Assembly (NCBI RefSeq): GCF_051487185.1
Contig: NZ_JAHVDK010000040.1
Coordinates: 1-64,000 of the forward strand
DNA length: 64,000 nt
Direction: 5' to 3'
Source of the DNA: Inquilinus limosus_F
Lineage (GTDB): Bacteria > Pseudomonadota > Alphaproteobacteria > DSM-16000 > Inquilinaceae
Under the pieces are notes generated by a model that saw nothing but the letters and a program-made list of their open reading frames with translations, ran no database searches and was not told the origin of the DNA. Made by a program: the position numbers and the translations under genes. This document shows positions 34,233 to 42,778 of this stretch, one piece after another (the stretch's first letter is position 1; every line of letters starts with the position of its first letter).

Positions 34233-34727
34233 CTACGCGAGAATGCTCTTCAACTGGCTGCGGGCACGACCCAGACGCGACCGGATGGTTCCGACCGGGA
34301 CGTTGAAGTGCTCCGCAGCCTCTTCGTAGGGCGTCTCGTTGACAGCCACGACCCGGATCATCTGCTGATGGCCCCGTGACAGCTTGCCGATGCCGCGTAC
34401 GACGTCCTGGACCTCGACCACCAGAACCTGGTCCGGCTCCGCCGCCCCGTCCCATTCCTCGATCGGCGCTGTCTCCGCACGTGCCCGGAGGCTGACTACG
34501 CTCGAAAGGAAGATCCGACGCATCATGACGACCAGCCAAGCCATCAGATTCGTACCGGGCTGCCACAAATGGAATTTGCGGTATGCCCGCAGCAAGGTCT
34601 CCTGAAGCAGATCATCGGCATCTGTCGGGTTCCGCGTCAGGCTCCGCGCGTATCGACGTAGATCGCTGAGCAATGGGGCGACGTGATCCTCGAAGGCCTG
34701 CCTTGGGCGCCTGCTATCCTGCAGCAT
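34233..34727 (-). CDS. ECF-type RNA polymerase sigma factor
   Basis: The 164-residue protein contains sigma region 2 (LLSDLRRYARSLTRNPTDAD, DLLQETLLRAYRKFHLWQ and MAWLVVMMRRIFLS) and region 4.2 (ETPYEEAAEHFNVPVGTIRS, then RLGRARSQLKSIL). It is closely related to the sigma factors at 48.1 and 55.8 kb, which share the LTRN.ADADDL, K.HLW.(P/A)GT and W(L).V(M)MR elements. Such proteins direct RNA polymerase to stress promoters. GGAG precedes the ATG at 34727 by about 7 bases, and a GGAAC-N16-TGTT element lies 31-56 bases upstream of the start, suggesting control by itself or by a paralogous EcfG-like sigma. Confidence 0.92.
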   Translation of the reverse strand: MLQDSRRPRQAFEDHVAPLLSDLRRYARSLTRNPTDADDLLQETLLRAYRKFHLWQPGTNLMAWLVVMMRRIFLSSVVSLRARAETAPIEEWDGAAEPDQVLVVEVQDVVRGIGKLSRGHQQMIRVVAVNETPYEEAAEHFNVPVGTIRSRLGRARSQLKSILA

Positions 34728-34758
34728 CGATCGCTCCGTTCGATGAACTTGCTACCAA

Positions 34759-34783
34759 AACAACTCGCCGCCACCCATGTTCC
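34759..34783 (-). promoter_or_regulatory. EcfG-like promoter of the ECF sigma gene
   Basis: On the minus strand GGAAC (34783-34779) and TGTT (34762-34759) are separated by exactly 16 bases. The alphaproteobacterial general stress consensus is GGAAC-N16/17-CGTT, so all but one base fits. The same pair with the same spacing lies before the sigma gene at 55800. Confidence 0.6.
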
Positions 34784-35086
34784 GACACAAATTCACCAGC
34801 ATTCAGTATCCGTGGTCCACGTTGTTTCTAGAATCCAGAAATATTTCAATTTCCTGCCGGCGATCCTAACAAAAGTTAAGTCGCCAATTTTGCCGCTAGA
34901 GATGAAATCCGCAGACCAATTCTATGGTTTGATGTATGTGCGCCTCAGAACCGGGCTTCGTGTCCCTGGCCAATCACTGAGCGCCGGGCGGGCGGCGTCG
35001 CTCCTCGCGTGATTAGGCATGGTTCGGTCCCGCCTTGAAATCGCAACTGGATCCGTCGCGCGTTATGCCAGCGCGGTCGAGTTCGA
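34784..35086. other. AT-rich intergenic region
   Basis: Bases 34790-34940 are AT-rich relative to the window and carry no gene. The rest, up to the end of the ABC pseudogene, shows nothing recognisable. Confidence 0.4.
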
Positions 35087-36783
35087 TCACACGGTCGAAC
35101 CGGCGAGCGAGTCCAGTTCGCGGGCGATCGCGATGATGGTTCGCCGGCGCATGACTTCGGTCAGGGCAAGCCGCACAGCGGTCTCGGATTGGTGGTCGAG
35201 CGCGATGCAGGGCTGCCGCAGGATGGGCCGCGCGATCGCCACCTGCTGGGGCTGTTCGCCCGAAAGGGCGACGCCGCGGTCCCCGACCGGCGTGGCATAT
35301 CCTTCCGGAAATGCCGCGACGAAGCCCTCGCCATTCGCCAGACGGGCGGCTTCGGCCACCTCCCGGTCGGTCGCGTCCGGACAGCCATAGCGGATGTTCT
35401 CACCGATTGCCCGATGGAACAGCGCGACGTCCTGCGGCACCACCGTAATCAGATGGCGTAAGCTGTGGAGGGTCCTATCGCGGATGTCCCGGCCGTCAAT
35501 CAGGATCCGTCCGGGACTGCGCCTCCTCGAAGCGCAGGAGCAGCTTGATGAGCGTCGACGTTTCCGCGCCGGACGGACCGATCACGCCCAGCCGCTGTCC
35601 CGCCGGAATACGCAAGGAGAGGTCGCGGGACACGACAGACCATTCAGGTAGGCGAATGAGAGGCGATCAATGACGATCCCCCCCGCCCGGGCGATGCTTC
35701 AGCGACGTGCCGCGCCTCGGTGATCGCGTGATCGCGGCCGATCACTCGCAGCGTCTCCGCGATCTGGGCAAGGTCCTGGGCCGTACCGACCAGGGCGAAG
35801 GCGACATCGCGGGAACCGTGCGGGATGCGGAAGGTCAGCGCGCTGACCACGACCACGTCGCCGGGCGTCACCGCCCCCCGGCTCCAGAGCAGGATGATCC
35901 AGGCCAGCATCGCGCCCGCGAGGAGACAGAGCGCCCCGTCATCCAGGGCCCTCGTCTTCTCCAGATAGAGCCAGTTCCGCTTCTGCGTGCCGGCTTCGCT
36001 GCGGAAACGCAGTTCAAGCCGCCGAAGCTCGCGGTTGCACGCGGAAAACGCCATCACCGCCCAGACATTGGCTATGGTGTTGATCAGGTCGCCGCCGACG
36101 TGGTTCGCCTCCTCCGCATAGGCCATGTGGCGCGGCTTTCCCCGTCCTCCGAACCGTCCGACCGCCAGTGCCGCCAGGCCGGCGGCAGCAACCAGGGCCG
36201 CGGCAATTGCGCCATCGATGGTCGCGAAGATCACGACCGCGCCGGCGAAGTCGACCACCGGCGGCGCGATTTTCCACATCAGGGCTGTTGCGATGCCGCC
36301 GAAGGCGCCGGCGGTGACGGTGAGCCGGCCGCCGAGCGTCCCTGCGAGATTGCGGGTGAAGTACTGTGCCGCGTGGCCGCAGAGATGGTCCAGCAGGTCG
36401 AGCCGGATCCGCACCCCGGTGTCCACGATGACGTGGCAGGCCACCCATCCACCGACGCGCCAGAGCACGTTTTCGCCGGCGATCAGAGCCAAGAACGCGC
36501 CCAATGACCACCACACCACGGAATGGTCGCCGGCCACCATGGCATCGACGACCAGCTTCATCGCGTATTGCACGGCGAACGCACAGCCGGCGGCAGCGAG
36601 CCGCATGACGGCCGCCGCGAGACAACCGGCTGGCCGCGCCGTCACGTAATGCCAAACAAAGGCGAGCGGACCGCGCGCCAGTGGCGGTCGCGCCCGGGTC
36701 GCGGCCCCCCGGACGGCATCAGCCCGAGAGCCCCAAGACGGGCGGGTGCGCAGCGGCGGATGCCCGGCCGCCGCGGCCGGCAA
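35087..36783 (-). pseudogene. ABC exporter with eroded ATPase motifs
   Basis: The membrane half is open from 36783 to 35644, with helices such as AGCLAAAVMRLAAAGCAFAV and VVDFAGAVVIFATIDGAIAA, and a typical ABC exporter coupling region. The frame then shifts and the ATPase half follows in pieces. The Walker A position reads GPSGAETST with the catalytic Lys replaced. Later come RILIDGRDI and VVPQDVALFHRAI, a damaged signature LSGEQPQQVAIA, and a Walker B position CIALDHQSE without the Asp-Glu pair. The H-loop position IIAIARELDS has no His. The frameshift and the loss of every catalytic motif show a gene in decay. Its start region overlaps the end of the glycosidase gene. Confidence 0.8.
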
Positions 36784-37906
36784 AGGCCAGTTGCTGCCGT
36801 GCCAGCGCCCCGGCCAGCGGCCCGCAGAGCAGCCGTCGGCCCATCTGATCCGCCGGGCCGAACAGACCTACCTCGCAGGTCCGCTCGTTCTCCCAGCCCG
36901 GATAATCGAGGATCGGGTAGAGGCAAACCCCTTCGACCGGCGTGCCGGCTGAGCGCGCTGCCGCCACCTCGCCGCAGATATAGTCAAGCCACGCAGGGCG
37001 CGCCGTGGATTCGGCGCCCGTCTCGCTGATCACCATCGGCCGCGCATAGCGAGCGCAGATCTCGTTCAGGATTTCTCGGAACGGCCGGTAGCAGTGGTGG
37101 CCCAGCCCGATCATGCCCCCGGTCAGGAACCACTGATTGTCGGGATAGTAGTTGATCCCGAGGATATCAAGGGTGGATAGGTCCCCGCCGAGCTCCGGCT
37201 CCATTCGGCCGCAGATCAGGTCCCAGGCCTCGAACTGGGACTGCCGGTACCGCTCGGCCCGATCCGCGTCCCTCAGCCGGTCGGGCGCGGCACGGACATG
37301 GATCGCCGGCTCGGAATGGACGAAGCGCGCCCGCGGATCGACCTCCCGGATCGCACGGATCGCCGCCAACGCCGCCCGCACCAGCTGGCGCTTGAGCGCG
37401 TTGCCGCGGCCGGTCGCGAAGGGATTGATCCGTGCAGTGGTGCCGCCGGCCCAGGCCCAATAAGAGATCTCGTTGACCGGACAGTAATACGGAATTCCCT
37501 CCTGCTCGTCCCGGATCAGAACGGCGGCCGCCCTAGCAAAGGCCGCAAAGCGGTCGACGAAGGCAGGACTCCAGATGTCGAGCCCGTCGGGATAGCCGTA
37601 GTGGCATACGTCCCAGATCACTTGCACTCCGAGATCACGTGCAGCCCGGATCATCGGCAGGGCGCTCGCCCAGTCGTACCAGCCCGGCATCCGCTCGATC
37701 CGATGCCATCTCAGGCCGTCGCGCACAGTGGAGATGCCGTGGTCGAGCACGGCCCTGTAGTCCTGTCGGCAAAACCGGTCGTGCCCGGTCGCCGCGATCA
37801 GGTCGAGCCGCCGGCGGTCGCCGCGCCGCCTATGGCTGGCGCATTCGAAACCCGCTTGGAAGAAGCTGGCGAAGTGCGGGGGCTCCGCCCCGGAAGCCCA
37901 AGTCAC
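36719..37906 (-). CDS. Glycoside hydrolase family 1-like protein
   Basis: The 395-residue protein is beta/alpha-barrel-like with the acid/base motif in YYCPVNEISYWAW and a possible nucleophile in MVISETGAE. Other typical elements are GLRWHRIERMPGWYDW and LGINYYPDNQWFLTGG. It resembles the short GH1-like proteins found beside UDP-galactopyranose mutase in several Proteobacteria. GTG at 37906 overlaps the TGA of the upstream glycosyltransferase gene (GTGA), so translation is coupled; the longer open frame further upstream is shadow. It probably trims or remodels a glycan made by the same operon, but the substrate is unknown. Its 3' end overlaps the ABC pseudogene. Confidence 0.8.
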   Translation of the reverse strand: MTWASGAEPPHFASFFQAGFECASHRRRGDRRRLDLIAATGHDRFCRQDYRAVLDHGISTVRDGLRWHRIERMPGWYDWASALPMIRAARDLGVQVIWDVCHYGYPDGLDIWSPAFVDRFAAFARAAAVLIRDEQEGIPYYCPVNEISYWAWAGGTTARINPFATGRGNALKRQLVRAALAAIRAIREVDPRARFVHSEPAIHVRAAPDRLRDADRAERYRQSQFEAWDLICGRMEPELGGDLSTLDILGINYYPDNQWFLTGGMIGLGHHCYRPFREILNEICARYARPMVISETGAESTARPAWLDYICGEVAAARSAGTPVEGVCLYPILDYPGWENERTCEVGLFGPADQMGRRLLCGPLAGALARQQLAFAGRGGRASAAAHPPVLGLSG

Positions 37907-39135
37907 GGTACGTGGCTCTGCAGCAGTGACAGCATCTCGCCCGCCGTGCGGTCCCAGGAGGTGCCGGCCAGCGCCTCGTCGACCTGCCGCAGCCAGGCTT
38001 CGCCGTGCGGCCGGTCCAGCTCGCGCACGATCGCCCGGACGAACAGCTCTGGCGTCGCGGCGACGCTCACCAAGCCGGTCTCGCCATAGCTGCGGACCAC
38101 GTCCCGGATATCGGTGGAGACGACCCGCTTGCCCGCGGCCAAGTATTCCGGGGTCTTGGTCGGGCTGATGAAACGCGTGGCGGCGTTGCGGGCAAACGGC
38201 ATGATCGCCAGATCCCAGCCGGAGAGATAGGCTGGCAGGGCCTCGTACCGCTTCGGGCCGAGATAATGGATGTTGGGCCGCCGAGGCAGCGTCGCCGGAT
38301 CGATCTTGACCACCGGACCGACCAGGATCAGCTGCCAGGCGGGCTGCGCGTCGGCGATATAGGCAAGGAGCTCGATGTCCAGCCTCTCGTCGAGGACGGC
38401 ATAGTGCCCCAGGCGCGGCCGCGGGATCGGCGCCTGGTCGGCCGGCTCGGGCAGTAGCTGCCGGGCGCGGGCGAAATGGGCGACGTCGATGCTGCTCGGG
38501 AATAGATGGATGCTCCGATGCCGTCCCTTCTTCGCTTCGTAGAGGCTGGCGCCGCCGGTGAAGACGACGTCTGCCGCCTCCAGGAGCTCGGCCTCGCGCT
38601 GGATCAGCTCTGGGGGGGCGCCCAGGAAAGCGGACAACTCGTCCATGCAATCGTAGACGATTCGCGCCGCCGGCAGGTGATCAGAGAAAGCCCGCATCAT
38701 GGGCGTATAGTACCAGAGGATCGGCGCAGTCAGATTGCGCTCAGCCAGGAAGCGGTCGAGCAGCTGCCGCTGCGCCGTGACCTGCTCGCCCGGGCTCAGC
38801 CGTTCGGGCAACATCGGCACCATCACGGTCACCCCAACCCCGTGCGTCACCACGGCGAGATTGGGCTGGTCGAGATCGCGTAGCACCGGTTCCTCCACAT
38901 AGAAGACTGGAAACCGCTGTGCGAAGCGGGTCACCAGGTGCTGCGGCCGCTGATAGACGAAGTCCCAGCGCAGATGCGAGAAGCAGATCAGACAATCCGG
39001 CTGCGCGGGGGCCGTCTGCAGCAGGGCCGATCCTGGGACCATTTCCTCGAGGATGGGCGCTGGCGGGGGCTGGGGTGCGTTGGCGTCCATGGGATCCTTG
39101 GTTGTGTCGGAGGTGAGGCGGTCGCGATGCCTCAT
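37903..39135 (-). CDS. Glycosyltransferase, GT-B fold
   Basis: The 410-residue product has a GT-B layout. In the N-terminal half are CLICFSHLRWDFVYQRPQHL and RFPVFYVEEPVL. In the C-terminal half are LILVGPVVKIDPATLPRRPN, IHYLGPKRYEALPAYLSGWD and the sugar-nucleotide site FISPTKTPEYLAAGKRVVST. It is typical of cytoplasmic glycosyltransferases that act with galactofuranose pathways. The ATG at 39135 overlaps the stop of glf (ATGA); an internal ATG at 39090 (MDANAPQ) is an alternative. The overlap at both ends shows a translationally coupled three-gene operon. Confidence 0.9.
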   Translation of the reverse strand: MRHRDRLTSDTTKDPMDANAPQPPPAPILEEMVPGSALLQTAPAQPDCLICFSHLRWDFVYQRPQHLVTRFAQRFPVFYVEEPVLRDLDQPNLAVVTHGVGVTVMVPMLPERLSPGEQVTAQRQLLDRFLAERNLTAPILWYYTPMMRAFSDHLPAARIVYDCMDELSAFLGAPPELIQREAELLEAADVVFTGGASLYEAKKGRHRSIHLFPSSIDVAHFARARQLLPEPADQAPIPRPRLGHYAVLDERLDIELLAYIADAQPAWQLILVGPVVKIDPATLPRRPNIHYLGPKRYEALPAYLSGWDLAIMPFARNAATRFISPTKTPEYLAAGKRVVSTDIRDVVRSYGETGLVSVAATPELFVRAIVRELDRPHGEAWLRQVDEALAGTSWDRTAGEMLSLLQSHVP

Positions 39136-40322
39136 GCAAGCTCGAGCTGCTGCGGATCGGGTGAGCTCGAACTATCGAGGAGGCGGGGCCTGACCTGGCG
39201 TTCGAACGCCTTGAGGGCCGCACCGATGGCCTGGTGCATGTCGATGTAGCGATATGTCCCGAGCCGTCCGCCGAAGACGACGTTCGTCTCCCGGGCCGCC
39301 ATGGCCCTGTATTCTTCGTAGAGATCCTTGTCCTTCTCGGCGTTCACCGGATAGTAGGGTTCGTCATCGGGGCCCAGGGACCACAGCGAATATTCGCGCA
39401 TGATCAAGGTCTTCCCGGGTTCATATTTCCGCTCCGGGTGGAAATGGCGGAACTCATGGATGCGAGTATAGGGCACGCCCTCGTCGGCATAGTTCATTAC
39501 CGACGTACCCTGGAAGTCGTCGATGTCGAGTACCTCGCGCTCGAACCGTAGCGTCCGCCAGCCAAGCCGACCCGCCCGGTAGCCGAAGTAGCGGTCGATC
39601 GGCCCGGTGTAGACCACGATCTTGCCAGCCGGAATGCGGTCGCGGATGTCGAAGAAGTCGACCCCCAGACGGATATCTATCGGCAACGCCCCGATCATTC
39701 GCCGGAACATCGCCGTATAGCCTTCGGCGGGAAGCCCTTCAAACGTATCGCTGAAATAGCGGTTGTCGAAGGTGTAGCGCACCGGCAGCCGGGTGATGAT
39801 GCCTTCGGGCAAGTCCTTCGGATCGGTCTGCCACTGCTTCAGTGTGTAGCCCCGGATGAAGGCCTCGTAGAGCGGCCGGCCGATCAGGGAGATCGCCTTC
39901 TCCTCCAGGTTCCTCGGCGTCTCCACCCCGTCCTGCCGCACCTGCCGTGCGATCATCGCCCGCGCCTCGGCCGGAGTGAAGGCCCGGCCGAAGAATTGGC
40001 AGATCGTCGCCAGGTTGATCGGCATCGGGAAGATCTGGCCGCAATGTCGGGTGAACACTCGGTGCTGGTAGCCGGTAAAGTCGGCGAAGCGGTTGACATA
40101 GGTCCAGACCTCCTCGATCGAGGTGTGGAACAGATGTGCGCCGTAACGGTGAAACTCGATACCGGTCTCGGGGTCGATCTCCGAATAGGCGTTGCCTCCG
40201 ATGTGGCCGCGCCGCTCCACGATGCAGACCCGGGCGCCGAGCTGGGAGGCGCAGCGCTCGGCCAGGGTGAGGCCGAAAAGGCCGGCGCCGGCGATCACGA
40301 TGTCACAGTCGTGGAAATCCAT
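39132..40322 (-). CDS. glf: UDP-galactopyranose mutase
   Basis: The enzyme is a flavoprotein that converts UDP-galactopyranose to UDP-galactofuranose for surface glycans. The 396-residue product has the FAD-binding start CDIVIAGAGLFGLTLAERCA, RGHIGGNAYSEID, the substrate segments YGAHLFHTSIEEVWTYVNRF and FIRGYTLKQWQTDPKDLPEG, and the C-terminal GRLGTYRYIDMHQAIGAAL. Active-site Arg residues lie in ITRLPVRYTFDNRYF. It is the first gene of the operon with a glycosyltransferase and a GH1-like gene. A perfect hairpin-forming repeat lies about 85 bases upstream. Confidence 0.95.
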   Translation of the reverse strand: MDFHDCDIVIAGAGLFGLTLAERCASQLGARVCIVERRGHIGGNAYSEIDPETGIEFHRYGAHLFHTSIEEVWTYVNRFADFTGYQHRVFTRHCGQIFPMPINLATICQFFGRAFTPAEARAMIARQVRQDGVETPRNLEEKAISLIGRPLYEAFIRGYTLKQWQTDPKDLPEGIITRLPVRYTFDNRYFSDTFEGLPAEGYTAMFRRMIGALPIDIRLGVDFFDIRDRIPAGKIVVYTGPIDRYFGYRAGRLGWRTLRFEREVLDIDDFQGTSVMNYADEGVPYTRIHEFRHFHPERKYEPGKTLIMREYSLWSLGPDDEPYYPVNAEKDKDLYEEYRAMAARETNVVFGGRLGTYRYIDMHQAIGAALKAFERQVRPRLLDSSSSPDPQQLELA

Positions 40323-40405
40323 CGCGCTCCTCCGCCGTGTTGCGGCCTGCCACCGTCACGAACCGCCGAGTAGACGACGCGGCATAAGGATCATTAGTTC
40401 CGGCA

Positions 40406-40423
40406 GCCGAAAAATTCTTCGGC
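40406..40423. promoter_or_regulatory. Perfect inverted repeat upstream of glf
   Basis: GCCGAA-AAATTC-TTCGGC is a perfect 6-base inverted repeat around a palindromic AAATTC-like core, set in an AT-richer region upstream of glf. It could be an operator or a hairpin in the leader. There is no protein-coding sequence in the gap from 40323 to 40685. Confidence 0.4.
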
Positions 40424-40685
40424 AGGAAAATAATCGTCTTCGTTTTGCCTGGTTTAAAGTCTTCCGCTTCGCCCACTTCTATCAAATGATATTACGAATA
40501 AGAGCATCAGAGCGCGGAACTTCGGGCGGCAATCGCCACTTCGCGCCCTGTGCTGCGTCCTTCCGGTCCGACGCCGTATCCCCGGCGGCGCGGCGGTCTT
40601 CATTGTGGCCGGATGCCGCTCAACCGGAAGAGAACGCGCATGGCGCCGAACGTCCTGGTCACGCGCGGCTCGCCCGTGCCTCCCT

Positions 40686-40913
40686 TCAGCGGCCGCGTTC
40701 CGCCTGTATCTCGCCGACCGACACCGAACGGATGAGTGGCACCACTTGCCAAACGGCCGAGATCCCCACCAGGAGGTAAACCAGACGAGCAAGCGCTGCG
40801 TCCACGCCTCCGAAAATCGCAGCCACCAGATCAACTTGGAACAGGCCGACGAGCAGCCAGTTGAGACCACCGATGATGATCAGCAGCAGTGTGACGATGT
40901 TGAGAGTCTTCAT
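40686..40913 (-). CDS. DUF378 membrane protein
   Basis: This 75-residue protein consists of two membrane helices. The family pattern is complete: MKTLNIVTLLLIIIGGLNWL, then LVGLFQVDLVAAIFGG and LARLVYLLVGISAVWQVVPL. DUF378 proteins are small integral membrane proteins, often seen in envelope- or stress-related gene sets, with no known biochemical role. A TGAAC-N17-CGTT element lies about 27-52 bases before the start, close to the general stress consensus. The C-terminus RSVSVGEIQAERGR is slightly longer than usual. Confidence 0.92.
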   Translation of the reverse strand: MKTLNIVTLLLIIIGGLNWLLVGLFQVDLVAAIFGGVDAALARLVYLLVGISAVWQVVPLIRSVSVGEIQAERGR

Positions 40914-40939
40914 GACCGTCTCCGATGTTGTTGCGAGAG

Positions 40940-40965
40940 AACGGGGCCAGTTGAAAATAAGTTCA
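40940..40965 (-). promoter_or_regulatory. Possible EcfG-like promoter of the DUF378 gene
   Basis: On the minus strand TGAAC (40965-40961) and CGTT (40943-40940) are 17 bases apart. This is one mismatch from the GGAAC-N16/17-CGTT consensus. The position relative to the start codon is appropriate. Confidence 0.45.
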
Positions 40966-41794
40966 GCCGCGGGGCTCAGATGCGGACCTAGCTGTGTCTC
41001 TGCGTCACCACCATCCCTGGACGCCGGAACGTCCGTTCTTCCTAGTTGTCGGTGAGTTCCGCCTTCTCAGCGGGTCAGCAAGCGCCGGCGAATATCCGCC
41101 GTATCCTCCACCCGCTTCAGCCCGGGGGCGTGTTCCGGGCACTCGTTACGGCCAAAATGCGAGTGGGCCGCGCCCATCGCGATGGCCAGGACCTCGCAGA
41201 GATAGGTGCGGTGTCGGCAACAACACGTTGCTGGTGGCGTCCACGCGGGTCACCGGCGCCATGAGGACCATCGTGTCCTTCTCGCGCCCGACAACGCCGC
41301 GCACCGGCCAAGTGACATCCGCAGACGTAAGCGCGGCGGTGGCCACCTAGTAGAGGAGCGGCGAAAGCAGAGATGGGGTCTGCTGGTCGATCGTCGTGAG
41401 TTCAACAGGCTCGGGGGCCAAGCCTCTGGCCACCTCCATCCGCCGAATCCCGCTCCGATCATGACCACGCGCAGCTACGGCGCCGAGTCCATGCCGTCCC
41501 ACAGATTGCCTGACGGGTGCAGCCCGGGCCTTGATGCGTTTCAGGGCCTGGAGGACACGGGCAGTGCTCAAAGTTCCTGCCGCAAGCCCTCCGACCTCAT
41601 TGCTGGTGCTCCTCGAAAGCTTCGAGAGCGACCGCCTGGCGAACGACCATCCGGCCCGGAACTAACCGGCGACTGATCCTATACAACAGCCAACAGCAAC
41701 TGGATAAGGCACTCTGAGAGGCGGCCGACCGATCAGTTGCTGGTTGATCAACAGCCGCGTCCGAGCCGTCGTGGCACCAGCTGGGATGGAGACA
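40966..41794. other. Intergenic region without identifiable gene
   Basis: Several short frames occur, the longest on the plus strand ending at 41350 (..NNTLLVASTRVTGAMRTIVS..), but none matches a family I know and codon use is mixed. A minus-strand stretch reading LCEVLAIAMGAAHSHFGR looks protein-like and could be gene debris. No repeats or RNA genes were recognised. Confidence 0.35.
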
Positions 41795-42100
41795 ATGGAT
41801 ACGAGCTTGGAAGATCGGATCAGAGCGCGCGCTCACGAGATTTGGGAAAGCGAGGGCCGGCCGTCCGGCCGCGACCGGGAACACTGGGAGCGCGCGCTGC
41901 GGGAGGTTCAAGCCGGCGAGACATCCGAGAGCGCCGATATCGCTCCGCCTGAGGGCACCACGGGCGCTGGCATCGCCAGCGGACTAGCACCTGACGGAAC
42001 GACGCCTGGTAGGGGCCCGGCTGCCGGCTTGGGAAGCATCGGCACGGGCGGGGCAAGCACTGCCAGCACGTCGTCGGGATCGATCGGGAAGCGCGACTGA
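41795..42100 (+). CDS. DUF2934-domain protein
   Basis: The ATG at 41795 (MDTSLEDRIRARAHEI) has GGAG a few bases upstream; the ATG at 41786 is also possible. The N-terminal 35 residues are a DUF2934 module: RIRARAHEIWESEGRPSGRD, then REHWERALREV. The rest is a low-complexity Gly/Ser/Thr/Pro tail ending SSGSIGKRD, about 101 residues in all. DUF2934 occurs in small soluble proteins of alphaproteobacteria, often encoded near stress-inducible genes; the function is unknown. The gene is bordered by an IS427 remnant. Confidence 0.8.
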   Translation: MDTSLEDRIRARAHEIWESEGRPSGRDREHWERALREVQAGETSESADIAPPEGTTGAGIASGLAPDGTTPGRGPAAGLGSIGTGGASTASTSSGSIGKRD

Positions 42101-42144
42101 CCTGCCTTCGTCACTGTACATGCGTGCCGGCTCGGGCGTGGACT

Positions 42145-42560
42145 CATAAACCCTGAACCAGAGACGGGTTGAGGCGAGCAGCACAGCGGCCAGGACGTTT
42201 CGGGCCAGCTTGTCGAAGCGGGTGGCACCGCGGCGGAACTGCTTGAGCTTGCAGAAGAAGCGCTCGATGAGGTTGCGCTGACGGTAGATCGCCGGCTCGA
42301 TCGAGTGCCTTATCACGCGGCGGGCGCAGCTGGGGATGGCTGGTCGGGCGCCGGGCCGAACGATAATCTCGAGCACGGCGTTGGAGCTGTCGATCAACTG
42401 CATCGACCGCGGTGACTTCGCCGCGAGCGTCTCGAAGACCGTCAGCCACACCCCGCCTTCACCCAGCTGTTGAAGCGGTTGCAGACCGTCGTGCACGGCC
42501 CGTAGCGCTCCGGCAGGTCGCGCCAGAGCTGGCCCTGCGTCCTCGCCGGCTTGGCAATCG
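42145..42560 (-). mobile_element. IS5-family (IS427 group) transposase remnant
   Basis: Minus-strand frames encode the N-terminal QLWRDLPERYGPCTTVCNRF and SWVKAG, then, after a frame change, GGVWLTVFETLAAK. The end of the transposase follows as YRQRNLIERFFCKLKQFRRG, then ATRFDKLARNVLAAVLLAST and RLWFRVYES. The YRERNLIERFF..LK signature is diagnostic of the IS427 group. The middle with the DDE catalytic residues is deleted and the frame is broken at least once, so it cannot transpose. No terminal inverted repeats were located. Confidence 0.85.
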
Positions 42561-42778
42561 TCGTGGCGCTCAGCGACCAGCGCGGTCGTATCGAGCAGGC
42601 CGCTCCCCCTCGGCCGGGGACGAAATCACGCGTCGGCAGCATCTCAGGATGCCATCGCGGAACCCGACATCCGCATCCCATATCGGCACCGCGTGTTTGC
42701 TCCCGTGAGCTTCACGGCACAGGCGGTCGCAATCGACATGGGCCGCCTGCATCTGGAACCGTCACGGCCGGGTCACAG

